Source of the DNA: Hoplostethus atlanticus
Taxonomy: Eukaryota > Chordata > Actinopteri > Trachichthyiformes > Trachichthyidae
Assembly: GCA_034670405.1 (NCBI GenBank)
Contig: JAXDDX010000298.1
Location: 216,888 to 280,887, forward strand
Direction of reading: 5' to 3'
DNA: 64,000 bases
The position numbers and the translations under genes were made by a program. This document shows, piece by piece, positions 24,901 through 35,840 of the stretch. Numbering within the stretch: the first letter of the stretch is position 1; every line of letters begins with the position of its first letter. The notes under the pieces are model-generated. The model saw nothing but the letters and a program-made list of their open reading frames with translations. It was not told the origin of the DNA and did not search any database.

Positions 24901-27900
24901 GTCCCCAAAATGTTTTTGAAATTGATCAATCGACGTTGTCGATCAAGGGCGTAGGCCTGGCGCAAATTGTGCCATAATTCACTGAGTTTGTCCAATCATC
25001 ACAAAACTTGATAGATATTTATGTTGAACTACGTTTGTAAAATTATCTTAAAATAGGGGGCACCAGTGTGTGTGCTTACAGTATAGTATTATAGTATATA
25101 TATTAGTTATATACTATTAGTTATATATTATTATATAGTAGTATATATATTTTCTCGGGCTTTTATTTTGAAACTGGGCTTTGTTGTTTGAGAATGGAAG
25201 CCTCTGTCCTAGTGGCCTTGCTTACTTAAACATACAGTAAACCAGAGGTGGCAAAAGTACACACATTCTTTACTCAAGTAGAAGTACAGATACTTATGTA
25301 AAAAAAGACTGGTAAAAGTAGAAGTACTGATTCAACTTCTTTACCTAAGTAAAAGTCAAAAAGTACAGGCTCTGAAATGTACTGAAAGTATAAAAGTAAA
25401 AAGTAATAGTAGCATTCTTAGAGCCGACAACTTCAAACATTTCTCTTAAATAAGGGCATGGATGGGGAATGTCTTGCTGCACTGAATCCGTTGGCTGGTT
25501 CACTTTCATCCATGTCACTACTAGTTACCCTGCACGGACATCACATTCACTAGACGTCTTTTCTCCAGGGTCGACTCTCCCTCTCTTGTCTCCCTCTTTT
25601 ACATCTTTTATGTAGTTTTCCTGTTGTTACGTCTGCTGTAACGATGATAATTCCCCTCAAATGCATTAAAGTAACGAGCCTGTTTTGAAAATGTAAGGAG
25701 TAAAAGGTACAGATATTTGTGTTAAAATGTAGGGGGTAAAAGTAAAAAGTTGTCCGAAAAATAAATACTCAAGTAAATTACAGATACCTGAAAACTCTAC
25801 TTAAGTACAGTAACAAAGTATTTGTACTTCGTTACTTCCCACCTCTGCAGTTAACTGCATATATTTGTTTGTGGAATTTATCAGTCTGCATGCAGTTTGC
25901 AGTAACAAAACGGTTTGAACCCACAAAGTTATATACTATTAGTTATATATTATTATATAGTAGTATATATATTTTCTCGGGCTTTTGAAAATGTAAGGAG
26001 TAAAAGGTACAGATATTTGTGTTAAAATGTAGGGGGTAAAAGTAAAAAGTTGTCCGAAAAATAAATACTCAAGTAAATTACAGATACCTGAAAACTCTAC
26101 TTAAGTACAGTAACAAAGTATTTGTACTTCGTTACTTCCCACCTCTGCAGTTAACTGCATATATTTGTTTGTGGAATTTATCAGTCTGCATGCAGTTTGC
26201 AGTAACAAAACGGTTTGAACCCACTATTAGTTATATACTATTAGTTATATATTATTATATAGTAGTATATATATTTTCTCGGGCTTTTATTTTGAAACTG
26301 GGTTTTGTTGTTTGAGAATGGAAGCCTCTGTCCTAGTGGCCTTGCTTACTTAAACATACAGTAAACCAGAGGTGGCAAAAGTACACACATTCTTTACTCA
26401 AGTAGAAGTACAGATACTTATGTAAAAAAAGACTGGTAAAAGTAGAAGTACTGATTCAACTTCTTTACCTAAGTAAAAGTCAAAAAGTACAGGCTCTGAA
26501 ATGTACTGAAAGTATAAAAGTAAAAAGTAATAGTAGCATTCTTAGAGCCGACAACTTCAAACATTTCTCTTAAATAAGGGCATGGATGGGGAATGTCTTG
26601 CTGCACTGAATCCGTTGGCTGGTTCACTTTCATCCATGTCACTACTAGTTACCCTGCACGGACATCACATTCACTAGACGTCTTTTCTCCAGGGTCGACT
26701 CTCCCTCTCTTGTCTCCCTCTTTTACATCTTTTATGTAGTTTTCCTGTTGTTACGTCTGCTGTAACGATGATAATTCCCCTCAAATGCATTAAAGTAACG
26801 AGCCTGTTTTGAAAATGTAAGGAGTAAAAGGTACAGATATTTGTGTTAAAATGTAGGGGGTAAAAGTAAAAAGTTGTCCGAAAAATAAATACTCAAGTAA
26901 ATTACAGATACCTGAAAACTCTACTTAAGTACAGTAACAAAGTATTTGTACTTCGTTACTTCCCACCTCTGCAGTTAACTGCATATATTTGTTTGTGGAA
27001 TTTATCAGTCTGCATGCAGTTTGCAGTAACAAAACGGTTTGAACCCACAAATGGCCGCTTGCGGCTATATTTAATAAATATGACTCTGACTGAAGCTAGT
27101 GTTAGGATTTTTCCACAAGGACCAAAAAGATTTAATACATTCGTCTTTACTACTTACTCACAAGTAATTTATTACGCTACTCGTTATATGCAAATAGTTT
27201 GCAACTGAGAACAATATTTTTGTTAAGTAATATGAATACCTATACAGCTGCTAAATGTAAACATATCCATCTTTAATCCAAGCTAGCTAGCTAACGCAGT
27301 GTGTTCTTTAGTAATGACAAACATAAATCTGGATGATTGGTAGGGCTGGGCAATTAACCGAAAATGTATCAAAACCAACATTTAGAACCTCTCACCGACT
27401 TAATCTTGCTCATGTCGGTTAATTTGGTTAATACTTTCCCCAATGCGTGCGTTGATGAACTGTCCCCTTAATAAAATACTACGTCGTGTTCAGTCACCTG
27501 CCTCCGCCCCGTCCAACTAACGTTAGTCTGCGTTCACTCAAAGCGAAGCTGGCGGCATGGATGACATGAGCGCAAGCACAGAGCCAACAAATAAACCTGA
27601 GCAGCTTATACTGAAAAAGAATGCCGTGTCCGCCGCTTGGACACATTTTGGCTTCAGTGAAGACGACACCAAACAAAAAGAAGTCAATGTAAACACTGCA
27701 GAAAAACAATTTCAGCGAACAAAGGTAACACCACCAATTTGTTTAATCACTTGGAACACAATCACATTACCGAATATGAAGAGTGCATGGCTCAAAAAAA
27801 AAGAGAGAAACCGACAAGCGCTTTCATGCGTTTTCATTTTAAGCATAAATATTTTAATTTATATTTGAATTAATTTATTTTATATTCAAAATATTCAATA

Positions 27901-30536
27901 GCCATAACTAATTAATCTGTGTGTTTCCTTAAATTATTATAAAATCACAAAGATAAGATATGCACTCCTTCATTAGAAAAAATATCCCAGCTTTAATAGT
28001 TCAGCATATTTACAGTACAGACCTTGTATGAGAGCTTATAAAATAAATAATCGTTCATTAATCGTAATCGAGGTAAAAGTTTGAAATAATCGTGATATTG
28101 ATTTGAAGTCATATCACCCAGCCCTAATGATTGGCTTATTAAAGTTAAATGTAATATGACCAGATGATAACAAAAGAAATGTTGTGACGATTTATTTCTC
28201 AGATTCTCTAACTGTAATACTATTACTGAAATTGAAATAGTAATTCCTTACACCAATCGTTACTGAGGAAAGTACTAATATTACTGTAATGCATGACTGC
28301 CCGTCACTGGATAGCAATGAAGAGCAATAACCTAAATGAGGACAGTCTTTCAAGTTCCTCTCTTTCCCACACCTCAGATATTTCCAGTTAAAATGAAAGT
28401 TTCTTTAGGTTTCCTTTCTAACCGCATTTCATGAAGTGAAAAATGTCACTCGGCAGAAGCATCAACCAAGGACAAACTGCAAACACCGAGAATGGTTTTG
28501 CTCTTGCTCGCATGGATGGCCAATCTAAAAGATATAGCAAGCCTTTCCCTGCACAAACAGGCACTCCCTTTCACTCTAAACGCCCTCATGTCACATCTCA
28601 TACCTTGGCTCTGTCACACAAAAACTCTGGATCTCTGGACCTGGATACAGGCCAAAAAACAACATTAAAAGTAGAATGAAACTCACCAGGAGATCCACAG
28701 AAGCAAGGTGGGAGTGTGTGTTGGCAAAGTATGTGTGTGTGTTATTCCAGGTGCATCTGTAAAGTCTCTGTACTGGATAAGAAGGGCAGAGGTCCCACCT
28801 TCTCAACAAGCTAGCTAATGACAAAGCTCACCAGCCACGCTGCATAGCCAAAGGCGTTCAGGGGCTTGTACAAGCTTGCAGCTCACCCATATCTGTCTTT
28901 CTTCCTTCTTTCAGCCTCTTCAGCCTAGCAACCCTTTTGTGTCTACCATTCTTTTCCCATATCCACTGCCAACTCTCTTTCTCCCTCCCTTCTATCTTTT
29001 TTCCAGTCTCATTCCACTTCTCCAACACCCCTCCCTCCGTCTGCTGAACGATCTGTCAACCTTATAATCTTCCTGCCCTTTGATATGCCTATCAGCGCCT
29101 GTCTGTCTAATATGTGACCTGATCTGCCTGCCTGTTGCCTTGCTCTGAACTCTGCCTGTATATGAACTTTCTGTTGTTCAATCTGATGCTTTCTCTTCTG
29201 TCGAGTAAAAGCACTAGAAAAGATTTTAGGAAGACTGATTGTTCGGCAAGGATTATCTGGTAGCGTGAGGGCCTTACAGACTAAATCTGAACCCTTCCAA
29301 TTGACTCGTGAGTTCATCAGGGGCAGCCAGATAATATCAAAGATGACGCGGATGCCTATAGTGTGTGACCGTTTAAGATTCACTCTGACACTGCCTTGTC
29401 CGCCTCCATTGTTACTTTGACTAAATTCACAAATTCTAATTGGTTCACACGAGATCCTGTGAGACTAACAGGTTCTGCCACGTCAAGAATCTTTACCCCA
29501 GCCCTAACTGTGTCATCTAGTGTGAGTATTTTACTGACTTAAGGTGAAAATCTCTCAAATCCGTTGGTATGTGTGTGATACAATCGGTGTGTCTAGTGTG
29601 TTCCTAGCTTCACGCAAGGGCAGATGATTGGAATGACTTTGATACTTTATACTGCAGTATATAGTGAAAAAAATATAGTGGCCCAGAGTGTGTGTGTGTG
29701 TGTTTTGCTTGTATGAATGTTCATAAATTAACTTTAATCGTCACATACACATACATGCAGTGAAATTATTTTTCTGCACACCCCTGACTAGATATACACA
29801 CACAACATATCACCCCACACACATGCACATGCATTTTCAGGTCAGGGGGCAGAGTGCAGCCATTGAACGGCGCACCTGGAGCAGTTTTGGGGTTAAGTAA
29901 ACCATAACTGTGACACCAGTCATTTTTCAATCACCAGCTCACAGCTGGAATACACCCTCCTGGTGGTGCCGGGGATCGAACCAACAAAGGTCTGGTGATG
30001 GGGCAGCCTCTCTAACCACTAGGCCAACCTGCTGCCCGTATGCTGTCAGTATTGGCTTTACTGAAGGAAAATAAAGTCCAGGAGACCTGAGATACTTTAT
30101 ACTGACACTTAGTGACACTGTGTCTGTATTTAAGTTGATCCAGTCCAGTGCTGCTTTTTATACACCGTTCACACTAACTAACTCACCAGACATGCCTGTA
30201 AAATGTATTTAATTAAATTCTAAAATGAATATGCAACTAAATAGTATTTCTGCATTCATATCACTGACATCTAGATGAGCTTTAAGCTAATCACTCCATA
30301 AATGCAATTTTCCACGTTAAGACAAATCAGAAGCAAATCAGAAGCAAACACACACAGACAAGCAGACAAGACAAGACAAGCGTTTGCACAATACTTACTA
30401 CTTTTCTGCAGGAGTGCTGGCTTGTCATTGGCCTCCGCAGTGACCAGGCTCTGCTCCGATTGGGTGGTGCAGCTGCTGTCTGAACAGGGCACTACACTCC
30501 AAAAACTGGCCGTGGAGCAAACATTGTGCCGGGTAC
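11757..30536 (-). CDS. ston2: Stonin-2 (AP-2/synaptotagmin endocytic adaptor), 5'-incomplete
   Basis: Exons in transcription order: 30399-30536, 19226-20601, 18548-18880, 17754-17976, 11757-11971. Donors and acceptors are canonical, phases agree, and about 760 residues are encoded. The 1376-bp exon carries a WVTF motif (WVxF, AP-2 binding), two NPF motifs (NPFFDEE, PINPFSSYF; EH-domain binding) and most of the stonin homology domain (IPEKKNIMSSRHWGP). The next three exons form the mu-homology domain (CRRFELLRFRTVF, YPIPEIWAKNFRRE, CRLELGSDREVPE). These match stonin-2 more closely than stonin-1. Known role: it recruits synaptotagmin to clathrin-coated pits during synaptic vesicle recycling. 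The first exon seen starts with two bases completing a codon, so at least one upstream exon with the start codon is missing from my model. The end is short (YQVSW then stop at 11757); the terminal CAG-GTTAGC could alternatively be a donor to a further exon. The gene lies tail-to-tail with the receptor, as TSHR and STON2 do in mammals. Confidence 0.88.
12020..12255. repeat. Imperfect CTA/CTG trinucleotide repeat
   Basis: About 235 bp of interrupted ACT/GCT units (CTACTGCTGCTAC style) in the last stonin-2 intron, about 50 bp upstream of the last exon's acceptor. A second short (CTA)n run lies at about 12415-12437. Confidence 0.85.
12755..13235. repeat. Dispersed direct repeat pair
   Basis: The segment CAGCCAACTCACGTATTGAT, followed by a similar downstream stretch, occurs at about 12757 and again at about 13087. 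Both copies are followed by related GGCAGGGAG...GGCAGTAATC sequence. A linked motif, GATGGTTTAAATAGAC, lies at about 12968 and again at about 16164. This is an unclassified interspersed repeat in stonin-2 intron 4. Confidence 0.55.
13550..14139 (+). mobile_element. GC-rich interspersed repeat, probable LTR-type end
   Basis: This GC-rich island contrasts with its AT-rich surroundings. It contains a poly(A)-type AATAAA (in GATGTAATAAAACGG) followed by GTCTCTGTCTGTCACGG and a short hairpin TTGTGGCGAGTTTGCCACAA. A partial inverted copy lies at 24376-24608, which shows it is a repeat rather than a host CpG island. LTR identity is an inference; the left edge was not defined. Confidence 0.5.
14501..15899. 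mobile_element. piggyBac-like non-autonomous element (TTAA-flanked)
   Basis: A 1.4-kb segment with TTAAAGGGCACATATTA at the left and TAAAATACCCCCCCTTTAA at the right. The inverted ends read AGGG...CCCT next to TTAA at both sides, the target duplication of piggyBac elements. No transposase is visible. It contains a separate foldback (14750-15160) and a 30-bp palindrome around 15675-15702. Confidence 0.5.
14750..15160. repeat. Foldback element nested in the TTAA element
   Basis: The ends GGTGCATTCCATTGTACTCG and CGAGTACAAGGGAATGCACC are near-perfect inverted repeats about 410 bp apart. An open frame of 95 codons inside has no recognisable family and is probably fortuitous. Confidence 0.7.
15900..17120. 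other. Intron sequence without recognised gene
   Basis: Part of stonin-2 intron 4. It includes a purine-rich GAGA tract at about 16500-16695 and a degenerate repeat near 16870-16905. No exon is seen. Confidence 0.45.
17121..17178. repeat. (CA)n then (CACTCA)n microsatellite
   Basis: A run of CA units changes into CACTCA units, in stonin-2 intron 4. Confidence 0.9.
18066..18360. repeat. Degenerate ATTCCCTGA/CCATGAC repeat
   Basis: The stretch has reiterated ATTCCCTGA and CATGAC units flanked by inverted versions (TTCCATGACTTTTCGATGAC and GCCATGATAGTCCAGAAATT). It resembles the fish foldback family containing 'CATGACTTTTC'. It lies in stonin-2 intron 3. Confidence 0.45.
20602..21847. other. 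Stonin-2 intron 1, distal part
   Basis: No exon is recognised. It contains a poly(A)-like run near 21590-21606. Confidence 0.4.
21848..21912. repeat. (CA)n microsatellite
   Basis: About 32 CA units, the longest in the window, in stonin-2 intron 1. Confidence 0.95.
21961..22107. mobile_element. hAT-type MITE (foldback)
   Basis: It begins ATGGTTCTCAATCCTGGTCC and ends GGATTGAGAACAACTGTG. It is flanked by CTAGAACA and TTAGAAGA, a 6/8 match that fits a decayed 8-bp hAT target duplication. Confidence 0.55.
22830..23600. repeat. Unclassified interspersed repeat
   Basis: It starts with tandem GGGTTCAAACCCCG-AGGGGTAGAACCC hairpin units at about 22837 and 22887, followed by several hundred bases of low-complexity text. 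Two related motifs (TCCAATCATTACAAA, CAGGATATGT) occur at about 23398 and 23550. A possible cognate end, GAACCCACAAATGGCCGCTT, lies at about 27041. Confidence 0.45.
23702..24067 (+). mobile_element. Solo LTR with 4-bp target duplication
   Basis: A 366-bp unit that begins TGTAACAACCCGG and ends GACGCTACA (TG...CA termini, short TGTA/TACA inversion). GTAT lies directly at both sides (23698-23701 and 24068-24071). It contains AATAAA (in GCTTAATAAATGC). There is no internal retroelement sequence, so this is a solo LTR left by recombination. It lies in stonin-2 intron 1. Confidence 0.75.
24376..24608 (-). mobile_element. Truncated inverted copy of the GC-rich repeat
   Basis: The reverse complement matches the last part of the 13550-14139 repeat, including the GCCACA end, CACGGACCCCGGTA and the GCCAGTTAACTCTCCTCC segment. 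Confidence 0.7.
25243..25847. mobile_element. hAT-type MITE, copy A
   Basis: Termini are CAGAGGTGGCAAAAGTAC and GTTACTTCCCACCTCTG. The flanks are CAGTAAAC (25235-25242) and CAGTTAAC (25848-25855), an 8-bp target duplication with one mismatch. The ends contain the familiar fish 'AAGTACAAATACTTTGTTACTGTACTTAAGTA' palindrome family in part. Confidence 0.7.
26367..26971. mobile_element. hAT-type MITE, copy C
   Basis: Copy of the 25243-25847 MITE produced by the tandem duplication, with the same flanks. A third, internally deleted copy ends at 26147. Confidence 0.7.
27341..28126 (+). mobile_element. hAT element with BED-finger remnant
   Basis: Termini are TAGGGCTGGGCAATTAA and ATATCACCCAGCCCTA. 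The flanking 8 bp ATGATTGG is identical at 27333-27340 and 28127-28134, the hAT signature. Inside, 27557-27820 reads as a broken N-terminus of a hAT transposase (WTHFGFSEDD, then a damaged BED-type region ending in KKERNRQ). Non-autonomous. It lies in stonin-2 intron 1. Confidence 0.8.
28127..29734. other. Stonin-2 intron 1, no gene recognised
   Basis: Unique-looking sequence. There is a pyrimidine-rich tract at about 28890-29035 but no supported exon. Confidence 0.4.
29735..30045. repeat. Interspersed repeat related to the insertions in the retrovirus
   Basis: It starts CTTTAATCGTCACATACAC and continues with ATGCAGTGAAATTATTT. It ends in a box-like stretch GGGATCGAACC...CTAACCACTAGGCCAACC. 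Shorter relatives lie inside the endogenous retrovirus at 57438 and 59622. Confidence 0.5.
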
Positions 30537-30825
30537 CTGTTGGAGGAACAAACATACACATACTTAAGGGTTACATTTGTATTCTTTTATTTACATCAAG
30601 CTCAAAGTAAAATTAATTAAATGAATTAAAATCTAATGTCACTGCTGGTAGTGAGCACGGTGGTCATCATTGTTATTTTTTCCCTTTTAACAATTTGTAC
30701 CTTATTGTGCTTTAGAGTAATAACACTCTTAAATAATGCTTAAATGACATGGACACTGACCCATTCTATTGAACTTGATACACAGAACTATGTGGCTGTA
30801 CTACATTTGTCTTGTCATCTAATGC

Positions 30826-31180
30826 ACGCCCACCCCTCCTGGTGGGGGGGTGCCTCTTTGAATTGCCAAGGTTTCTTCCATTTTTTAAAATGTTTTTTCT
30901 TTCTTTGTCTTCATAGAGGCCTTAGGCTGGTGGTGCCAGCCAGGTTAGGCTACCTTAGGCAGATTAGATAGGCTTGCTATGTCCTCCTCTCTGTTAAATC
31001 TTTTCATGTGCTTTTCTACTGCTCATATTGCGTAAACACCACAATTGCCATAATTTGATTTATAATTGATAACTGATTGCCATAAATCTGATTGTCTATG
31101 AGGTTGTCCCAGTAAGGCGTGTAAAGCCCTTTGAGGCTTGTTTGTGATAAAGGGCTGTAGAAATAAACTTGACTTATTGT
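30826..31180 (+). repeat. LINE 3'-UTR fragment
   Basis: GCACGCCCACCCCTCCTGG, then AAGGTTTCTTCCATTTT, then AAAGCCCTTTGAGGCTTGT and AGGGCTGTAGAAATAAA is the well-known 3'-end text of fish L2/Rex-type LINEs. A second, more complete example lies at 36090-36290. Confidence 0.6.
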
Positions 31181-32481
31181 AAGGTGCCACTACCCCTGCT
31201 CCATCAAAGAACCACCATGCTAGCACTGACTGACGGAAGGGCCATGCCTCTGCATTTAAAATCAAATTGAAATTGTAAAATGAAAATGGCAATTGGAAAA
31301 AGCACCAGGGGCTGTGACAAAACACCACAGTAATGAATGAATAGCACACATAAAAAAAATAATTAATAAAAAAAATGCAAACGAGATCAACCTGCATGTC
31401 AATGAAAGGAATCAATGTCAATTGCACTTGAACAGGTAACAGCATAAAATATGTCAAGTGCGCATATACACACAAAAATCAAACATGCACACACATACGC
31501 ACACAAACAAGTAAATTAATAAATGAAGGTGGTTAGCCTGTGGGGGAGAAGGAGGTGAGTGGAATCAGTCTCATTAGCTCACAGTTCAGGGTCGCACAGG
31601 ACAAAGACTGAATATCTGAAAGGTCTATTCAACTACCATTCATCTTAACAGAATCATTTGGCTCTTTTATCTAAGAGCTGTGATAGTGAAAGCCCATATT
31701 GTCTTGCCCTAACCTGTCTGTCTGCTTGACTCTTTCACTGTTCGTCAAAAAGCCTATCACTGTTGGTAGGACAAAATATACATCTGCAAAAATTACAGAT
31801 GTCAGGAATGAAGAGGAGAATATGCTTACTTTGTTCTGGATGCCCATGTATTTTTTTCAGGACTTGGATGGGTTTCAATGGCCTGAGGGTCATAAAAGCC
31901 ACGCTTGAACATGTAAATTCTCAAATTGGAGAAAGAACATAGAGAAACTGCAGTGACAGCATTGTTATGCTTTTGTATTCTTGAAGGTGCAAGAAGTATC
32001 ATTTTAACACCAATAAATCATTATCACATTAATTGTTACATTAGCATAATTACTGTAAACAAACGTGACCGTCACTTAGAAGATTGGCAGCCTCTACCGG
32101 TTTCTACACTGCATTTTACATTGTGTGCCACCAGGGTCGGATTTGGAGGGAAATCTACTGGATTACTTTATGGCACATAAAAATTCCCACCATGACCCTT
32201 AAGGGGCTCCGTAGATAACCCCTTTATGCCGGCAGGTTTTTTATCAGAATGTGACCCATAATACTGCGACAAGTGAAAGCAGTAAGATGCCGCAGTAACC
32301 CAAAACGAGATTACTGGAATGCCCGGGTTAGAAACAGAATTTTCTGTGCATCTAAATGTAGCCAATGACACCAACACTGTCACTATAAACACAACACAAC
32401 CTAATGCATGACCAGATCAACACATTAACCCAATATATCTAACATTTGAATTTGTCTTGTATTCAGTATCTTATACAAAGT
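31181..32481. other. No gene recognised
   Basis: Upstream of the last stonin-2 exon found. I searched the minus strand for a stonin-like N-terminal exon (WVxF) and saw none. Confidence 0.35.
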
Positions 32482-33110
32482 TATACTATATGGCCAAAAG
32501 TCAGTGGACACCCCTACTAATTGGTGGAGAATGGATAATGGTCTGGGGCTGTTTTTCAGGGTTTGGGCTTGGCCCATTTGTTCCAGTGAAGGGTAATCTT
32601 AATGCTACAGGATACAAAGACATTTTAGCTAATTGGGCGCTTCCAACTTTGTGGCAACAGTTGTGGCCCTTTGCTGTTCCAGCATGACTGTGCCCCTGTG
32701 CACAAAGCGAGGTCCATAAAGACATGGTTAGACGAGTTTGGTGTGGAGGAACTCGATTGGCCTGCACAGAGCCCTGACCTCAACCCCATTGAACACCTTT
32801 GGGAGGAATTAGAACGCCGATTGTGAGCCAGGCCTTCTCGTCCAACATTACTGCCTGACCTCACAAATGCTCTTTTGGCTGAATGGGCACAAATTCCCAC
32901 AGACACACTCCAAAAGCTTGTGAAGAGTGGCGGCTGTTTTAGCCGCAAAGGGGGGGGGGGGGCATAAAAAGGCCAGACACATGCATGGGGTTTTAATAGG
33001 TTTCCAAGGGTCACATTCTCACAAAGCAATGAAAATCACTCAATGCCACAGTTTTTTTGCTCAATAAAAACGCACACCGTTGTGGAACAGACACCCTAAT
33101 GCTTCTCTAG
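32482..33110 (+). pseudogene. Tc1-like transposase remnant
   Basis: A Tc1-type terminus (ACTATATGGCCAAAAGTCAG) is joined directly to the C-terminal half of a transposase, so the N-terminal half is deleted. [23 protein letters not shown] (second catalytic Asp) and PDLNPIEHLWEEL (third catalytic acidic residue) are readable. A 1-bp indel precedes FQHD near 32673 and a TGA follows ERRL near 32825. A G13-like run lies near 32950. The matching right terminus is not found. Confidence 0.8.
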
Positions 33111-35402
33111 CCTTAGTATCATCTTATTCTTGATTTTGGCCCATTTGGGAAATTCTGTTGAAAATGTGTCCCTTTTGGACTGAAAACAGGTCCGAGGAAT
33201 TCAATTATTTTATGTTTCTGCATTGAGGTCACAGAAGTGTTGACACTTAATATTAAATTTGAGATAATAACACAGGTGAAAAAGTACAAACTTCAGATCC
33301 AGATGCGACTGTTCAGAGCTCCCATCTCATGAACAGAGTTTGGGCATTCAGTCGGCATAATGCCATGCCTCAGCAACCAGAGACCATGCTAAGAGCCTCT
33401 GCTAAAAGTGACTTGGACAAACGCCAAGCAAGAATGAACAAGAGCTTCTGTCCTTAAATGACTTTGCCCGAGGGTAGGCACAGTGTATGAACTTAAGCGC
33501 TGTTCAAAAGGCAGGATAACTTTCTCTTCCCTTAGTTTCTGACTGTTCCTCTGAGGGCTATAAAACCGTTGTGTGAGTGAGGTGTCGTGCTTTAAAGATT
33601 CATTGATGCACTGTCTAATCACAACCAAAATTAAAACTAGAAAGATGATTAATAGTTATTAATAATTTTTTCTAGTTTTCATTTTATTGCTCAAGGATGT
33701 TTGTTACCCTAATTTGGATGCTTAACTGATGTTGACCAGACAAGTTTGTAGGTCCATCACAGTCCTACACATGATCATAGGTTTTCAGGTGCTATATTGA
33801 TAATTGAAATCGTATTACACTACAACCAGAGTTGGGTCCAAACCCCTTTCAGTTTAGTCAGTATAAACTATTTCAAAGCTAATTTGTTAATGGATTTTGA
33901 TTGTGCAAAATGGTTGGGTGCCACACTCTCTCCATTAAAAGTAACATTTATTTATTTAACCAGAAAGTAATTCAAATATTATGTTTCAACCAAGGAGGCT
34001 TTCATCAAACCAAGGTCTATCTAATCAGGTCTGATGAAGGCCTACTTAGCTGACATGTGTTTCCAATTATCAATATATCACCTGAAAGGTTGTTCATTAC
34101 TATGATCATGACCAGGAGTTTGATGGACCTACAAAGCTGTTTGGTTGGCAGTGATGTATCCAAATCACATTAAAGAACATCCTTGAGCAATTAAAAGAAT
34201 GAGAACACTTGAAAATGTACAATTAGTCGGTGCAGCAAGCAATCCCTGAAGCAAGACATTAAAATTATCTCACTGAACTCACTCACATAGTGGTTTCATA
34301 GCCCTCAGAACCACTTTTTGTGGTTGCAGCTGGTTTTGATTTTGCCATGTTGGATGCAATCGTTGCTAAACACACGGTTTGGTAGCTTTACTCATTTTTA
34401 CATTTTTATCCGCAGCCAGTGCTGATTTAGTGGTGTTTCTACAGTAGCTGTGTGTGATGGGGAGGTGTGTTACCCAATTTTTACCTGAGCATGAGTGACT
34501 GAAAAAGGCCAGGGGTGCTTGTTGAAGAACACTCAGGAATCCAGCTGTGGAGGCGGTGCTACATGATCTACAGTGGAAGAAAGTTCTGCAGGGGCGGGGC
34601 TCGACCTTTGGACCTTTGGTCACTGCAAAATGCACATATATGTTGAACATACACACTAGGGTTAGAGTGATATAGCCGATGCTGGCCTGGCCTTGGCCTT
34701 TGTATGTAGTAGCAGCTACATACAAATCAGCAAGGAAATTAGACTTTCTTTGCATATTTTAGTTGGTCGTGTAATTGTTCAATTAGGTTTTTTGTAAATT
34801 GATTCTTCATTTCATGACCAAATGTATATCCCAGAGTTTCCTTAAAGGAAAAATCCACCCTACAACACTATTTAAAAATACAGCTATTGGAATATACCTT
34901 GCATTTCTGGGTCCCTTTTGTTGTTTGGTGGTGTGCTTTTCTTCTTCCACTGATAACTGGTCAACATGACATCATGTTGAAATATTTCCATAACAGCTAA
35001 AATGGAGTTGGATAGCAGAAAATATTTCAGTGAAACTTATCTCTGTTCATCAAGCCAGCCTACCTTTGAATAAGGCTTAGTTCAGGGCTGCCCTAACTCT
35101 ATGGGTGCGCACTCACACACAGTCCTATTATACATTGTGAGTGTTGTGCATATGGGAAATAACTTGTCAACCCATTCTATATGACAAATGGTGTCAAATA
35201 CAGAGCGGTGTCTGCAAAATTATGCAGAATTCACAGTTAAGTCTTAGACTTTTTCAGCCATTTTAATGGTAGTTAGAATGACATATATGACCAATCTGGC
35301 CAGTAGAAGAGTACGGCTGGGCTGATTTCTTACTAGAAAAACAGCACATCAAGAAAGTGCAACATTTTCCGATTTCATAAAAATATAATAAAAATAAGAT
35401 CC
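33111..35402. other. No gene recognised
   Basis: AT-rich, unique-looking sequence. It contains an imperfect palindromic stretch around 33730-34140 (ACCAGACAAGTTTGTAGG versus GATGGACCTACAAAGCTGT), suggesting an old foldback. Confidence 0.35.
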
Positions 35403-35474
35403 AGACTGGACAGCTCAGTCAGTAGAACATGAGACTCTCAGTCTTATGGTTGTGGGTTCGATCCCCACATAGTG
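35403..35474 (+). repeat. tRNA-Lys-like relic (SINE head or tRNA pseudogene)
   Basis: CAGCTCAGTCAGTAGAACATGAGA resembles the D-arm and A box of tRNA-Lys, and GGGTTCGATCCCCAC is a perfect B box/T arm. The anticodon loop reads CTCTCAG, not the Lys CTCTTAA, and the acceptor ends do not pair. A functional tRNA is therefore unlikely. Confidence 0.6.
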
Positions 35475-35667
35475 TCAAGTACTGTATAATGACTGTAATG
35501 TAGTAAAATGAACGTATAGCCTTTACTACATCATATATGGCTATAGATAGTGCATTTACAGTCTTGAGGTTTCATTTATAATATTTTTAGCACAGCTTTT
35601 CAGTTGTTGGAACACTATTTAATAAGGTCTATACAATTTGTTCGTTTTAAATTCAACAATTACTTAC

Positions 35668-35840
35668 GCATTCAATCTATCAGCAATTTGTTGCCAAGCT
35701 TTCTCTCTCCCTTTATTTATGGCAATCGTATTTCCCTTTTTTATTGTAATATGGCTGAATTCTCCGTAGACCTCCACTAAAAGTCGCTGTTCAGTGGCCG
35801 TGAACATTGCGGCTCTGTCTTTACCGTCATTTTTCGTCAT
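35668..35840 (-). pseudogene. Myb/SANT-like first exon, probably from a Harbinger element
   Basis: From the ATG at 35840 the minus strand encodes about 57 residues with FTATEQRLLVEVYGEF and KAWQQIADRLNA, the first helix and end of a Myb/SANT-like DNA-binding domain of the type found in NAIF1-like and PIF/Harbinger second proteins. A canonical donor (GC then GTAAGT) follows at 35667. No downstream exon was recognised within the window, so it appears orphaned. Confidence 0.5.

Larger units (their letters stand above)
25101..27048. repeat. 0.8-kb unit in 2.3 tandem copies
   Basis: Copy A is about 25101-25923 and copy C about 26225-27048; they look nearly identical. Copy B (about 25928-26224) keeps only the two ends: after CTCGGGCTTTT it jumps to GAAAATGTAAGGAG. 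The repeat start is TTAGTTATATACTATTAG and the end is CGGTTTGAACCCAC. It lies in stonin-2 intron 1. Confidence 0.85.

Noticed and set aside
35403..35474. Functional tRNA gene
   Set aside because: The acceptor stem does not pair and the anticodon loop is altered relative to tRNA-Lys, so it is listed as a relic.
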